Source: an uncultured Bacteroides sp.
GTDB taxonomy: Bacteria > Bacteroidota > Bacteroidia > Bacteroidales > Bacteroidaceae
NCBI GenBank assembly: GCA_900557355.1
Contig: USSR01000318.1
Span: 1-7,763, forward strand
DNA length: 7,763 nucleotides
Direction: 5' to 3'
The notes under the pieces are model-generated. The model saw only the letters and a program-made list of their open reading frames with translations, was not told the origin of the DNA and did not search any database. Positions within the stretch are counted from its first letter, which is position 1. Each line of letters begins with the position of its first letter. The position numbers were made by a program, and so were the translations under genes. Positions 1-6,564 of the stretch are shown here, piece after piece.

Positions 1-66
1 GTAAAGGTCGTTACATCCAGCGGTAAATGCTTTTACATCATGGCGTAAATGAAATGTAAATGTAAT
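1..66. repeat. Degenerate 22-bp tandem repeat with phased GTAAA/TTTAC motifs
   Basis: GTAAA begins at 1, 23, 45 and 56, so the spacing is 22, 22 and 11 bp. The opposite-orientation element TTAC/TTTAC falls between them at 11-14 and 32-36. Units 1-22 and 23-44 match at about 14 of 22 positions, and both contain TTACATC followed by GTAAA. The third unit (45-66) keeps GTAAATG but then changes to ATGTAAATGTAAT. TTTACAT (32-38) and ATGTAAA (54-60) form a perfect 7-bp inverted repeat. The array touches the window edge and may continue outside it. It lies downstream of malQ, so it may belong to the regulatory region of whatever gene lies to the left. No function can be assigned from sequence alone. 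Confidence 0.5.
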
Positions 67-103
67 GCGCTGATAATTAAAGCACTAATGTGTTACCTGA
101 ATA
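67..103. other. Short 3' flank of malQ with a weak hairpin, no clear terminator
   Basis: Downstream of the malQ stop, GCGCT (67-71) can pair with AGCAC (81-85) around a 9-nt AT-rich loop, with one G-U wobble in the malQ-sense RNA. No T-run follows in the malQ direction, so a classical intrinsic terminator is not supported. Confidence 0.25.
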
Positions 104-2803
104 TTATCCTTTTCGTCCGGTCTGTTCTATCAGTCCTTTGATCTTCTCGTTCAGGCTATCCGCTTTCATCAGTTGTTCCAGTGTCAGGTGCATACGGTAG
201 CGCCAGTAATGTCTGGGGTTGGCGGGTACGTTGATGCGCTCTTCCTGTACATTGGGGTTGCGCCATTTTCCGTCCATAGCCATCCAGTCCTGCAAGGAGA
301 GGATGCACAGGATAGAGTTGCTGTAAAGATGGTTGCGTACCACTTGTTCGCAAAGTTCCGGAGTGGCAACGGCAGGTGCGGCACCGTAATGCCCCAGCAT
401 GGCGTTGTAGTACCGTTGCGTTTGTAGGAAATCTTCTTCCCACCAGCCGCGTAGCGTAGACATATCATGTGTAGAGATGGTGCAAACCGAGCGGTACGGA
501 TACCAGTCCGGATGTCCGAATTCCTGTGAAGGATCTTTCGGCATGCGTTGTATCTCCAGACTTAGGATGCGCAGATCGTTCATTACCCAAGCTACACAGT
601 CGGGAATCATGCCGAGGTCTTCACCGCATACCAGCATACGGGTGGATTGCGTCAGTTGCGGCAACTTCTTCATGGCTTGTTCGCGCCAGAACTCGTTGTG
701 GCGGTGATAGTAATACTGATCGTACAAACGATTGAACGCCGCCTTTTCCCAATCATTCAGGGCACGGTAGATGTAATCGTGTTGTACACCGATGCGTGGA
801 TGGAATTTGTGCGGGGCTTCACGGTCGGGCACAAACAATACGTCACTGATTAATGCGTATAGTCCGTCGCGTATCCAGATGCTGTCTTCGTCCGTCTTTC
901 CGGCAAAGTATGCCTCTACTTTGCGTTGGGTGTCGAACTCAGGGCGCATACGGTATATTTCCCACGTTTCCGTAGGCTCTATGAAGGTCTGCTTTACGTA
1001 ATCAGTATGCGGGCCGAACATTTGTCCGAGGAAGTATTCATGGATATAGGGTTTCGTAAAGAAATCTTCGCGGAATGCTATTCCGTAACCTTCTATTTCT
1101 TTGCGCGTCATTGGCAGGGCGGGGACAAACTGACCCAGCAGTCCGTGTACGGCATGCATCGGGATTTCCCAGATGCGGAAGAAGCCGAGGATGTGGTCGA
1201 TACGGTAGGCATCGAAGTATTCTGACATTTTGCGGAAACGTTTCATCCACCAAGAATAACCGTCCTGCTCCATTACGTCCCAGTTGTAGGTGGGAAGGCC
1301 CCAATTCTGACCGTTTACGGAGAAATCATCGGGTGGTGCACCCGCTTGGCCGTTCAGGTTGAAATAATAAGGCTCTGTCCATGCTTCTACACTGTTGCGG
1401 CTGATACCGATGGGAATATCACCTTTCAACACTACACCGTTGGCGCGTGCATGTTCCGTCGCTGCCAACAGTTGCAGGTGCAAGTGGAACTGGATGAAGA
1501 AGTAGATGGCAATGTGTGGATAGTCGGCGGACTTAGGTTGACACAGCTTCTCAATTTCTTCGGCCTTATATTCGGAGAATTTCGGCCATTCGCGGAAGTT
1601 GGGCGTCTTGTAGGCATCGCGTAGATAGCTGAACACGGCGTATGGTTGTAACCATTCTTTGTTGCTTTCAAAGAATTGGCGGAAAGCTTTGGATGCCAAT
1701 ACTTTCTCGCCTTCCTGTTTGTATATCAGGCGGAAGTATTCCCATTTTGTCTGGTTTACTGCTTCATAATCTACAGTGGACAGGGCGTTCAGCTCTTTTT
1801 GACGCTTTTTGAATTCGGCCATTTTCTCTTTGTCTTTCAGCGTTCCCATCTGTTTCAGATCCGCATACATGGGATGGAAAGCATAAATGGAAATACTGCT
1901 GTATGGATAAGAATCCGTCCATGTATGCGTCATGGTAGTATCGTTGATAGGCAATATTTGTACGGCTTTCTGATGGGTAAGTACTGCCCAGTCTATCATC
2001 TGCCTGAGATCGCCGAAGTCGCCTACGCCGAAGCTCTTTTCGGAGCGCAGCGAGAAGATGGGCACGGCTACTCCGGCACCTTTCCAGTCGGGCAGGGCGA
2101 AGTAAACGTAACGGTCACCAATTACCAGTGTTTCGTTAGCGCCTATCTGCGGATCGGCCATGTAGCGGTTGGGGTTGTTCTCCCATGCCACGGCACGATG
2201 CTCTTTCTTATTATAAAGGATGAATTTGTACTCCAGCGGGAAACTGATTTTCGAGGCGTCTACTTCGACTTGCCATTCAGGGAAGTTGGAGTCGCTCATC
2301 AGAACGGCTTTATCCGCGTCCCAATCTCCCAGAACTTTCTGGTTGCCGCAAATGCCCAGGCAGTGGTCATTGTCGATGCACGGAGCATACGCTTTGATCA
2401 CTAATCCTTTCTTGTGGCTTTTGGGGGCGGCACTACGTTCGGGATGTGCAAGCAGGGACTCCGTGAAAGCAGATGTGTAGAAGTATTGCTGTTCGGGCAG
2501 ATTCTTCCAGCAGTCTTGCAGGCGGTAGACCTTCTTCTTGTCAGCCGATACATAGAGCGTGCGGGGAAGGCTGTTCCACTCCGTACGTGTATCTTTGCCG
2601 TCGCGATAAATGTGATAACTGTATTGTACGATGCCGTTTTCAGGCGCTTGAATGTCCGCATCTAAAGTCCAGTGAATGCCATCCACTGTTTGTAAGGGTA
2701 CGGCTTTACCGGGTTGATTGTTACCCAGTTCAGGAATAGATCCTAAGACTCTGACCTCTTCACCCCAACTTGTGCGGTACTCGATATGAAAAGATAGTAT
2801 CAT
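104..2803 (-). CDS. malQ: 4-alpha-glucanotransferase, DPE2-type (two CBM20 domains plus GH77)
   Basis: This 899-residue protein transfers alpha-1,4-glucan or glucosyl units between maltodextrins, releasing glucose from maltose and short malto-oligosaccharides. It has no signal peptide, so it should act in the cytosol. Two starch-binding CBM20-like domains occupy roughly residues 1-120 and 133-240, and the GH77 barrel fills about 245-890. GH77 catalytic residues are visible: nucleophile Asp536 in RIDH, acid/base Glu728 in CGEDLG, and Asp780 in STHD. The nucleophile and acid/base are about 190 residues apart, against under 50 in short bacterial amylomaltases. That insertion and the tandem CBM20s are the hallmarks of plant and protist DPE2, so maltose and branched soluble glucan are the likely substrates (inference). 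The ATG start is preceded by AT-rich sequence without a Shine-Dalgarno, as usual in Bacteroides. nrdJ lies 135 bp upstream on the same strand. The stop is TAA, and the frame is intact. Confidence 0.95.
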   Translation of the reverse strand: MILSFHIEYRTSWGEEVRVLGSIPELGNNQPGKAVPLQTVDGIHWTLDADIQAPENGIVQYSYHIYRDGKDTRTEWNSLPRTLYVSADKKKVYRLQDCWKNLPEQQYFYTSAFTESLLAHPERSAAPKSHKKGLVIKAYAPCIDNDHCLGICGNQKVLGDWDADKAVLMSDSNFPEWQVEVDASKISFPLEYKFILYNKKEHRAVAWENNPNRYMADPQIGANETLVIGDRYVYFALPDWKGAGVAVPIFSLRSEKSFGVGDFGDLRQMIDWAVLTHQKAVQILPINDTTMTHTWTDSYPYSSISIYAFHPMYADLKQMGTLKDKEKMAEFKKRQKELNALSTVDYEAVNQTKWEYFRLIYKQEGEKVLASKAFRQFFESNKEWLQPYAVFSYLRDAYKTPNFREWPKFSEYKAEEIEKLCQPKSADYPHIAIYFFIQFHLHLQLLAATEHARANGVVLKGDIPIGISRNSVEAWTEPYYFNLNGQAGAPPDDFSVNGQNWGLPTYNWDVMEQDGYSWWMKRFRKMSEYFDAYRIDHILGFFRIWEIPMHAVHGLLGQFVPALPMTRKEIEGYGIAFREDFFTKPYIHEYFLGQMFGPHTDYVKQTFIEPTETWEIYRMRPEFDTQRKVEAYFAGKTDEDSIWIRDGLYALISDVLFVPDREAPHKFHPRIGVQHDYIYRALNDWEKAAFNRLYDQYYYHRHNEFWREQAMKKLPQLTQSTRMLVCGEDLGMIPDCVAWVMNDLRILSLEIQRMPKDPSQEFGHPDWYPYRSVCTISTHDMSTLRGWWEEDFLQTQRYYNAMLGHYGAAPAVATPELCEQVVRNHLYSNSILCILSLQDWMAMDGKWRNPNVQEERINVPANPRHYWRYRMHLTLEQLMKADSLNEKIKGLIEQTGRKG

Positions 2804-2810
2804 ATAATAT

Positions 2811-2885
2811 TAGATTTAGTAATAGCTGCATTGACTATGCAAGTATAGACATTATTCCGCATAATCAAGCAGCTACCGCTATCTA
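2811..2885 (-). promoter_or_regulatory. Long hairpin between nrdJ and malQ (leader or 3'-UTR element)
   Basis: Arms 2823-2840 and 2859-2875 pair almost perfectly: TAGCTGC/GCAGCTA, then TTGA/TCAA, then TATGC/GCATA. There are 16 Watson-Crick pairs, one bulge at 2830 and one C-A mismatch (2835/2864). In RNA of the malQ/nrdJ sense that mismatch becomes a G-U wobble, so the stem reaches 17 pairs around an 18-nt loop. Weaker outer pairing (2817-2820 with 2878-2881, and 2811-2814 with 2882-2885) could extend it. The stem ends 19 nt before the malQ start codon. No U-run follows on the minus strand, so it is not a normal terminator. It could be a malQ leader structure or the 3' end of the nrdJ message. 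Confidence 0.5.
2840..2869 (-). promoter_or_regulatory. Weak candidate promoter for malQ
   Basis: On the minus strand, TATACTTG (2847-2840) matches the Bacteroides -7 element TAnnTTTG except for one base. CTTG (2869-2866) lies 18 bp upstream as a poor -33 element. Transcription would begin near 2833, giving a leader of about 30 nt. The site lies inside the hairpin, so if this promoter is real the hairpin is not in the malQ mRNA. Confidence 0.25.
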
Positions 2886-2904
2886 AGTTTTTTAAATTCC
2901 TATG

Positions 2905-2914
2905 CAAACGTTTG
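2905..2914. promoter_or_regulatory. Palindrome resembling a LacI/PurR-family operator
   Basis: CAAACGTTTG is a perfect 10-bp palindrome inside the wider GCAAACGTTTGTGC. Its centred CpG with AAACGTTT resembles operators of the LacI/GalR family, such as the PurR and CcpA types. It lies 102 bp upstream of the malQ start and 24 bp beyond the nrdJ stop. LacI-family control of a maltodextrin gene would make sense, but no regulator gene is present in the window. Confidence 0.35.
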
Positions 2915-2938
2915 TGCTTGCATTTCACAGGTCTGTTT

Positions 2939-5476
2939 TTATCCGCAACGTGAAGCTCCGCAAGTGGTACAAATGAGGCAACCTTCCTGATATACAAGTG
3001 TTTCGTTGCCGCAGTTCGGACATTTCTTGCCTTTGGCTTCTGTGCCGTCCGTTATGTATTTCTTCAATGCGCGCTCCACACCGTTCTTCCAGGTGTTGAT
3101 GCTTTCGCTGTCCAGTTGCAAAGAGCCGACCAGCTTGATAACCTGTTCGATAGGCATACGATAACGCAATACTCCGGAGATCAGTTTGGCGTAGTTCCAG
3201 TATTCCTTGTTGAACTTTTCGGACAGACCTTCGATGGTGACTTTATATCCGCGTTTGTTCTGGAACTGGAAGTCGTAACGCTTGCTGCCGTCCTTGTCCA
3301 CCTTCTTAATAATGTGTCCGGAAGTAACGTTCTTCGGCAGAATGATACCTTCGTCATCGTCCTGAAGACCGGTGAAGATTTCGTAAGGATGTCCGTCCAG
3401 CAAACCGACGAATGCCACCCACTTTTCTTTATTATTCTGGAAACGTACGATGTCGGCATCCAGAACTGACGGGCGGGTTTCTACTACCGTAGGCGGTTTG
3501 CAAGGAGGCATTTCTTCTTTCTTATCGCTCTTGGCAGAAATGAGTACGCCCGAACGTGAGCCGTCACGATAAACCGTACAACCTTTACAACCGGATTTCC
3601 ATGCCTCTACATACAGGCGGTTTACCAGGTCTTCATCCACATCGTTCGGCAGATTGATGGTCACACTGATGGAGTGGTCTACCCATTTCTGGATACGTCC
3701 CTGCATCTTGACTTTCATCAGCCAGTCTACATCGTTTGAGGTTGCTTTATAATAAGGTGATTGCTCAACCAATACATCAATCTCTTCTTGTGTGTAACGT
3801 TTAGAAGGATTGTGCCCTTGTGCTTCCATCCATGTAACAAATTTGGGATGGAAGACGATATATTCTTCAAAAGCATCTCCTGTTTCATCCACGAAGTCTA
3901 CGTGTACGTTGGTGTCGTTCGGATTTACTTTACGGCGACGCTTGTATACGGGCAAGAATACAGGCTCGATACCTGAGGTAGTTTGAGTCATCAGACTGGT
4001 GGTTCCCGTCGGTGCAATGGTAAGGCAGGCAATATTGCGGCGACCGTATTTTTTCATATCCTCATACAACTGGGGATCTGCTTCGCGCAAACGATTGATG
4101 AACGGATTATTCTTTTCACGTTCGGTATCGTAAATTTCGAATGCACCACGTTCTTTTGCCATTTCTACTGATGAACGGTAAGCACTCAGGGCAACCGTCT
4201 TATGTACTTTTTCTGAGAATTCGGTAGCTTCTTCCGTACCGTAACGCAATCCCAGTGCAGCAAGCATATCACCTTCGGCAGTGATACCTACACCGGTGCG
4301 GCGTCCTTGTCCGCTCTTCTTATAAATCTTGTCCCACAATACACGTTCCGTATGTCTCACATCTTCGCTTTCGGGGTCAGCGTCAATCTTTTCTATGATG
4401 CGTTCTATCTTCTCCAATTCCAGATCAATGATGTCGTCCATAATGCGTTGAGCCAACGCTACATGTTTCTGGAACAATTCAAAGTCAAAGTATGCATCCG
4501 GTTTGAAAGGATTTACCACATAGGAATAAAGATTGATAGCCAGCAAACGGCAGGAATCATACGGGCACAAAGGGATTTCACCGCATGGATTGGTGGAAAC
4601 TGTGCGGTATCCCAAGTCTGCATAGCAATCGGGTACGGATTCTTTTAATATGGTATCCCAGAACAATACACCCGGTTCTGCCGATTTCCATGCATTGTGA
4701 ACGATCTTCTTCCACAAATTGGTTGCATTGATTTCCTTTTGCACTGTTGGTTCAGCGGCATTGACTGGATATTGTTGAATATATGGAGTACCTGTGATAG
4801 CAGCGGTCATAAATGCATCGTCCAGTTTCACAGATACATTGGCACCTGTAACTTTACCTTCCGTCATTTTAGCATCGATGAATGCTTCTGAATCGGGATG
4901 TTTGATAGATACACTCAGCATCAGTGCGCCACGTCGTCCGTCCTGAGCAACTTCACGCGTAGAATTGGAGTAACGCTCCATGAATGGCACCAGGCCGGTA
5001 GAGGTTAAAGCAGAATTTTTCACCGGAGAACCTTTCGGGCGGATGTGCGACAAATCGTGTCCTACACCACCACGGCGTTTCATAAGCTGTACTTGTTCTT
5101 CGTCTATTTTGAAGATGGCACCATAAGAATCCGCCTCTCCATCTACTCCGATCACGAAGCAGTTAGATAAAGAAGCTACTTGATAATTGTTACCGATTCC
5201 GGTCATCGGGCTTCCTTGCGGAACGATGTACCTGAAGTGGTCGAGCAGGTCGAACAGTTCCTCTGCACTTAATGGATTAGAGTATTTCGCCTCGATACGG
5301 GCTACTTCATTGGCTATTCTCCAATGCATGTCTTTCGGAGATTTTTCGTAAATATTTCCGAAAGAATCTTTTACTGCGTACTTGTTTACCCAAACACGTG
5401 CAGCTAACTCGTCGCCTTGAAAATATCGTAAAGATTCTTCATAGGCTTCCTCGTAAGAATAAGTTTGTTTTTCCAC
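2939..5476 (-). CDS. nrdJ: Adenosylcobalamin-dependent (class II) ribonucleotide reductase
   Basis: This 845-residue enzyme reduces ribonucleotides to deoxyribonucleotides using a B12-derived radical, so it needs neither oxygen nor a radical-storing subunit. The active-site triad is visible in NPCGE as Asn296, Cys298 (thiyl radical) and Glu300. The redox-active pair is Cys106 (SNCF) and Cys309, the latter 11 residues after Cys298 as in characterised NrdJ enzymes. GCKGCTVYRDGSR at about 629-641 is typical of this class. Residues about 665-810 form the C-terminal domain usual in long NrdJ proteins. The tail is a cysteine-rich zinc ribbon and redox arm, with Cys819, 822, 833, 836, 839 and 844. 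The start is GTG: an in-frame TAA lies upstream with no ATG between, and the next Met is residue 50. AAGGAA at 5491-5486, 9 nt before the GTG, is an unusually good Shine-Dalgarno for this group. Its promoter is at 5554-5584. malQ follows downstream. Confidence 0.95.
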   Translation of the reverse strand: MEKQTYSYEEAYEESLRYFQGDELAARVWVNKYAVKDSFGNIYEKSPKDMHWRIANEVARIEAKYSNPLSAEELFDLLDHFRYIVPQGSPMTGIGNNYQVASLSNCFVIGVDGEADSYGAIFKIDEEQVQLMKRRGGVGHDLSHIRPKGSPVKNSALTSTGLVPFMERYSNSTREVAQDGRRGALMLSVSIKHPDSEAFIDAKMTEGKVTGANVSVKLDDAFMTAAITGTPYIQQYPVNAAEPTVQKEINATNLWKKIVHNAWKSAEPGVLFWDTILKESVPDCYADLGYRTVSTNPCGEIPLCPYDSCRLLAINLYSYVVNPFKPDAYFDFELFQKHVALAQRIMDDIIDLELEKIERIIEKIDADPESEDVRHTERVLWDKIYKKSGQGRRTGVGITAEGDMLAALGLRYGTEEATEFSEKVHKTVALSAYRSSVEMAKERGAFEIYDTEREKNNPFINRLREADPQLYEDMKKYGRRNIACLTIAPTGTTSLMTQTTSGIEPVFLPVYKRRRKVNPNDTNVHVDFVDETGDAFEEYIVFHPKFVTWMEAQGHNPSKRYTQEEIDVLVEQSPYYKATSNDVDWLMKVKMQGRIQKWVDHSISVTINLPNDVDEDLVNRLYVEAWKSGCKGCTVYRDGSRSGVLISAKSDKKEEMPPCKPPTVVETRPSVLDADIVRFQNNKEKWVAFVGLLDGHPYEIFTGLQDDDEGIILPKNVTSGHIIKKVDKDGSKRYDFQFQNKRGYKVTIEGLSEKFNKEYWNYAKLISGVLRYRMPIEQVIKLVGSLQLDSESINTWKNGVERALKKYITDGTEAKGKKCPNCGNETLVYQEGCLICTTCGASRCG

Positions 5477-5525
5477 GATGCTTTTTTCCTTAGATTTATT
5501 TTTTTAATAAGTAAGAGTGTAGAAG

Positions 5526-5537
5526 TGATACCTATCA
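5526..5537. promoter_or_regulatory. Fnr/Crp-like dyad TGAT-N4-ATCA in the nrdJ leader
   Basis: TGATACCTATCA matches the core of Fnr-type sites (TGAT-N4-ATCA). It lies just downstream of the nrdJ -7 element, at about +10 to +21 of the expected transcript. A protein bound there would be expected to repress nrdJ. Whether an Fnr/Crp-family regulator of this organism recognises it is unknown. Confidence 0.35.
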
Positions 5538-5553
5538 TTAACAAATGTGATTG

Positions 5554-5584
5554 CAAAGCTAAGAATGTTTTTTATTATAGCAAA
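5554..5584 (-). promoter_or_regulatory. Bacteroides-type promoter of nrdJ
   Basis: On the minus strand, TTTG (5584-5581) is the -33 element. After an exact 19-bp spacer comes TAGCTTTG followed by C (5561-5553), a full match to the -7 consensus TAnnTTTG. Transcription should start near 5546-5548, leaving a leader of about 70 nt before the GTG. This is the clearest promoter in the window. Confidence 0.75.
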
Positions 5585-5767
5585 ATAAAAATAGAATAAA
5601 TTATGAACAGGCTGTGAGATTTTTATTTTAGAATGATAGTCTGCTGATTTATAAAATATTAGCATTGTGTGGTGAACAAAAAGTTTTCCAAAAAGAAAAT
5701 TGTTTTTCAAACTTGACTGGATGGGCTAATTCCTTTTAGAAAACATGGATAAACTTTAAATTTGTTC

Positions 5768-5802
5768 TTTGGTAACAATCTGCCATTCTTTTCTTATATT
5801 TG
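5768..5802 (+). promoter_or_regulatory. Bacteroides-type promoter of the nitroreductase gene
   Basis: TATATTTG followed by C (5795-5803) fully matches the -7 consensus TAnnTTTG. TTTG at 5768-5771 may be the -33 element, but the 23-bp spacer is longer than the usual 19-21 bp. Transcription would start about 5808-5810, leaving a leader of only about 10 nt before the ATG at 5818. Confidence 0.5.
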
Positions 5803-5817
5803 CAAAAAAATAGAAGA

Positions 5818-6552
5818 ATGGAAATCCTAAAACAGAGAAGAACAATCCGCAAATATCAGCAGAAAGATATTTCTTCTGATTTGTTAAATGATTTGCTTGA
5901 TTCTGCGTTCCGAGCCTCTACAGTCGGGAATATGCAGGTGTATAGTGTAATTGTAACGCGTGATGCAGAAAGGAAAGCTAAGCTGGCACCGGCTCATTTT
6001 AATCAGCCGATGGTGAAAACTGCGCCTGTAGTTTTAACATTTTGTATAGACCTGCGTCGTTTTACTAAATGGTGCGAACAACGAAAAGCAACTCCCGGGT
6101 ATAATAATTTAGAGTGGTTCGTAACCGGTTCTGTAGATGCCTTGTTGGCAGCTCAGACTTTTTGTGTAGCTGCGGAAGAAAAAGGATTAGGTATATGCTA
6201 TCTGGGTACGACGACTTACAATCCGCAAATGATAATTGAGGCCCTGGAGCTGCCTGAATTGGTGTTTCCTATTACAACAGTGACAGTGGGTTGGCCTGCT
6301 GAGGAACCTGCGCAGGTAGATCGGTTGCCGTTGGAAGCTATTGTACATGAGGAGACGTATCATGATTATACTCCTGGAGATATAGATCGCCTGTATGCTT
6401 ATAAGGAATCTTTGCCTGAAAATAAGCAGTTTATTCTTGAAAACAACAAAGAAACTTTGGCGCAAGTCTTTACTGATGTACGTTATAAGAAAGAAGATAA
6501 CGAAGTAATGTCGGAGAATCTTTGGAAAGTAATAAAAAAGCAGGGATTTTAA
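5818..6552 (+). CDS. NfsA/FRP-family FMN nitroreductase (NAD(P)H-dependent oxidoreductase)
   Basis: This 244-residue cytosolic flavoprotein probably binds FMN and uses NAD(P)H to reduce nitroaromatics, quinones or flavins; the natural substrate is unknown. The fold is recognisable from RRTIRKY (7-13, FMN phosphate contact), GLGICYLGT (123-131) and VGWPAEEP (157-164). RLP and VHEETY (169-181), a tyrosine-rich stretch and a terminal KKQGF align with E. coli NfsA, which has a similar length (240) and a KQGW near its C-terminus. The ATG at 5818 is chosen because an in-frame TTG at 5800 lies inside the promoter -7 element. The gene overlaps the dnaA stop by 4 bp in convergent orientation, and its last codons form half of the shared terminator. 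Sampled stretches are visibly more AT-rich than malQ, especially toward the 3' end. The family is clear; the substrate and a specific name are not. Confidence 0.9.
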   Translation: MEILKQRRTIRKYQQKDISSDLLNDLLDSAFRASTVGNMQVYSVIVTRDAERKAKLAPAHFNQPMVKTAPVVLTFCIDLRRFTKWCEQRKATPGYNNLEWFVTGSVDALLAAQTFCVAAEEKGLGICYLGTTTYNPQMIIEALELPELVFPITTVTVGWPAEEPAQVDRLPLEAIVHEETYHDYTPGDIDRLYAYKESLPENKQFILENNKETLAQVFTDVRYKKEDNEVMSENLWKVIKKQGF

Positions 6553-6564
6553 CCCTGCTTTTTT
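6534..6564. terminator. Bidirectional intrinsic terminator inside two coding ends
   Basis: AAAAAAGCAGGG (6534-6545) and CCCTGCTTTTTT (6553-6564) form a perfect 12-bp inverted repeat around a 7-nt loop. Each strand therefore has a GC-containing stem followed by six Ts, as expected for a two-way rho-independent terminator. The loop contains both overlapping stop codons (TTAA at 6549-6552), so termination for the nitroreductase gene and dnaA is encoded within their final codons. Confidence 0.85.

Larger units (their letters stand above)
5477..5817. other. Divergent AT-rich intergenic region, nrdJ and nitroreductase
   Basis: This 341-bp region separates nrdJ (leftward) from the nitroreductase gene (rightward). 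It holds the nrdJ promoter and its Fnr-like dyad, plus the nitroreductase promoter near the right end. Two further weak dyads are visible: ACAGGCTGT (5607-5615), 22 bp upstream of the nrdJ -33 box, and an imperfect A/T-rich hairpin at 5673-5709. I see no convincing small gene, RNA gene or cobalamin riboswitch in it. Confidence 0.6.

Noticed and set aside
1..66. CRISPR array at the left edge
   Set aside because: The units are 22 bp, degenerate and contiguous, with no conserved repeat separated by unique spacers and no cas genes.
1676..2404. A 242-codon open frame on the plus strand opposite malQ
   Set aside because: It lies wholly within malQ, which has clear catalytic motifs. Its translation is hydrophobic and motif-free, and no plus-strand promoter or leader is evident. 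It is a shadow of the malQ codon pattern.
2939..2947. Possible DnaA box TTATCCGCA, with another near-match TTATCCACC at about 7681
   Set aside because: Each differs from TTATCCACA by one base, they lie far apart and within coding sequence, and no cluster or AT-rich unwinding region accompanies them. There is no support for oriC in the window.
2800..2997. A 65-codon minus-strand frame spanning the nrdJ end and the spacer
   Set aside because: It overlaps the nrdJ 3' end in another frame, runs through the hairpin and palindrome, and shows no recognisable motif.
5504..5710. A 68-codon minus-strand frame in the nrdJ upstream region
   Set aside because: Its translation is low-complexity (Phe, Ile, Lys and Tyr rich) from AT-rich DNA, and it overlaps the nrdJ promoter elements.
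5800..5817. Upstream TTG start for the nitroreductase, adding six residues
   Set aside because: The TTG forms part of the -7 promoter element TATATTTG, so it would not be in the transcript. The family begins close to the ATG at 5818.
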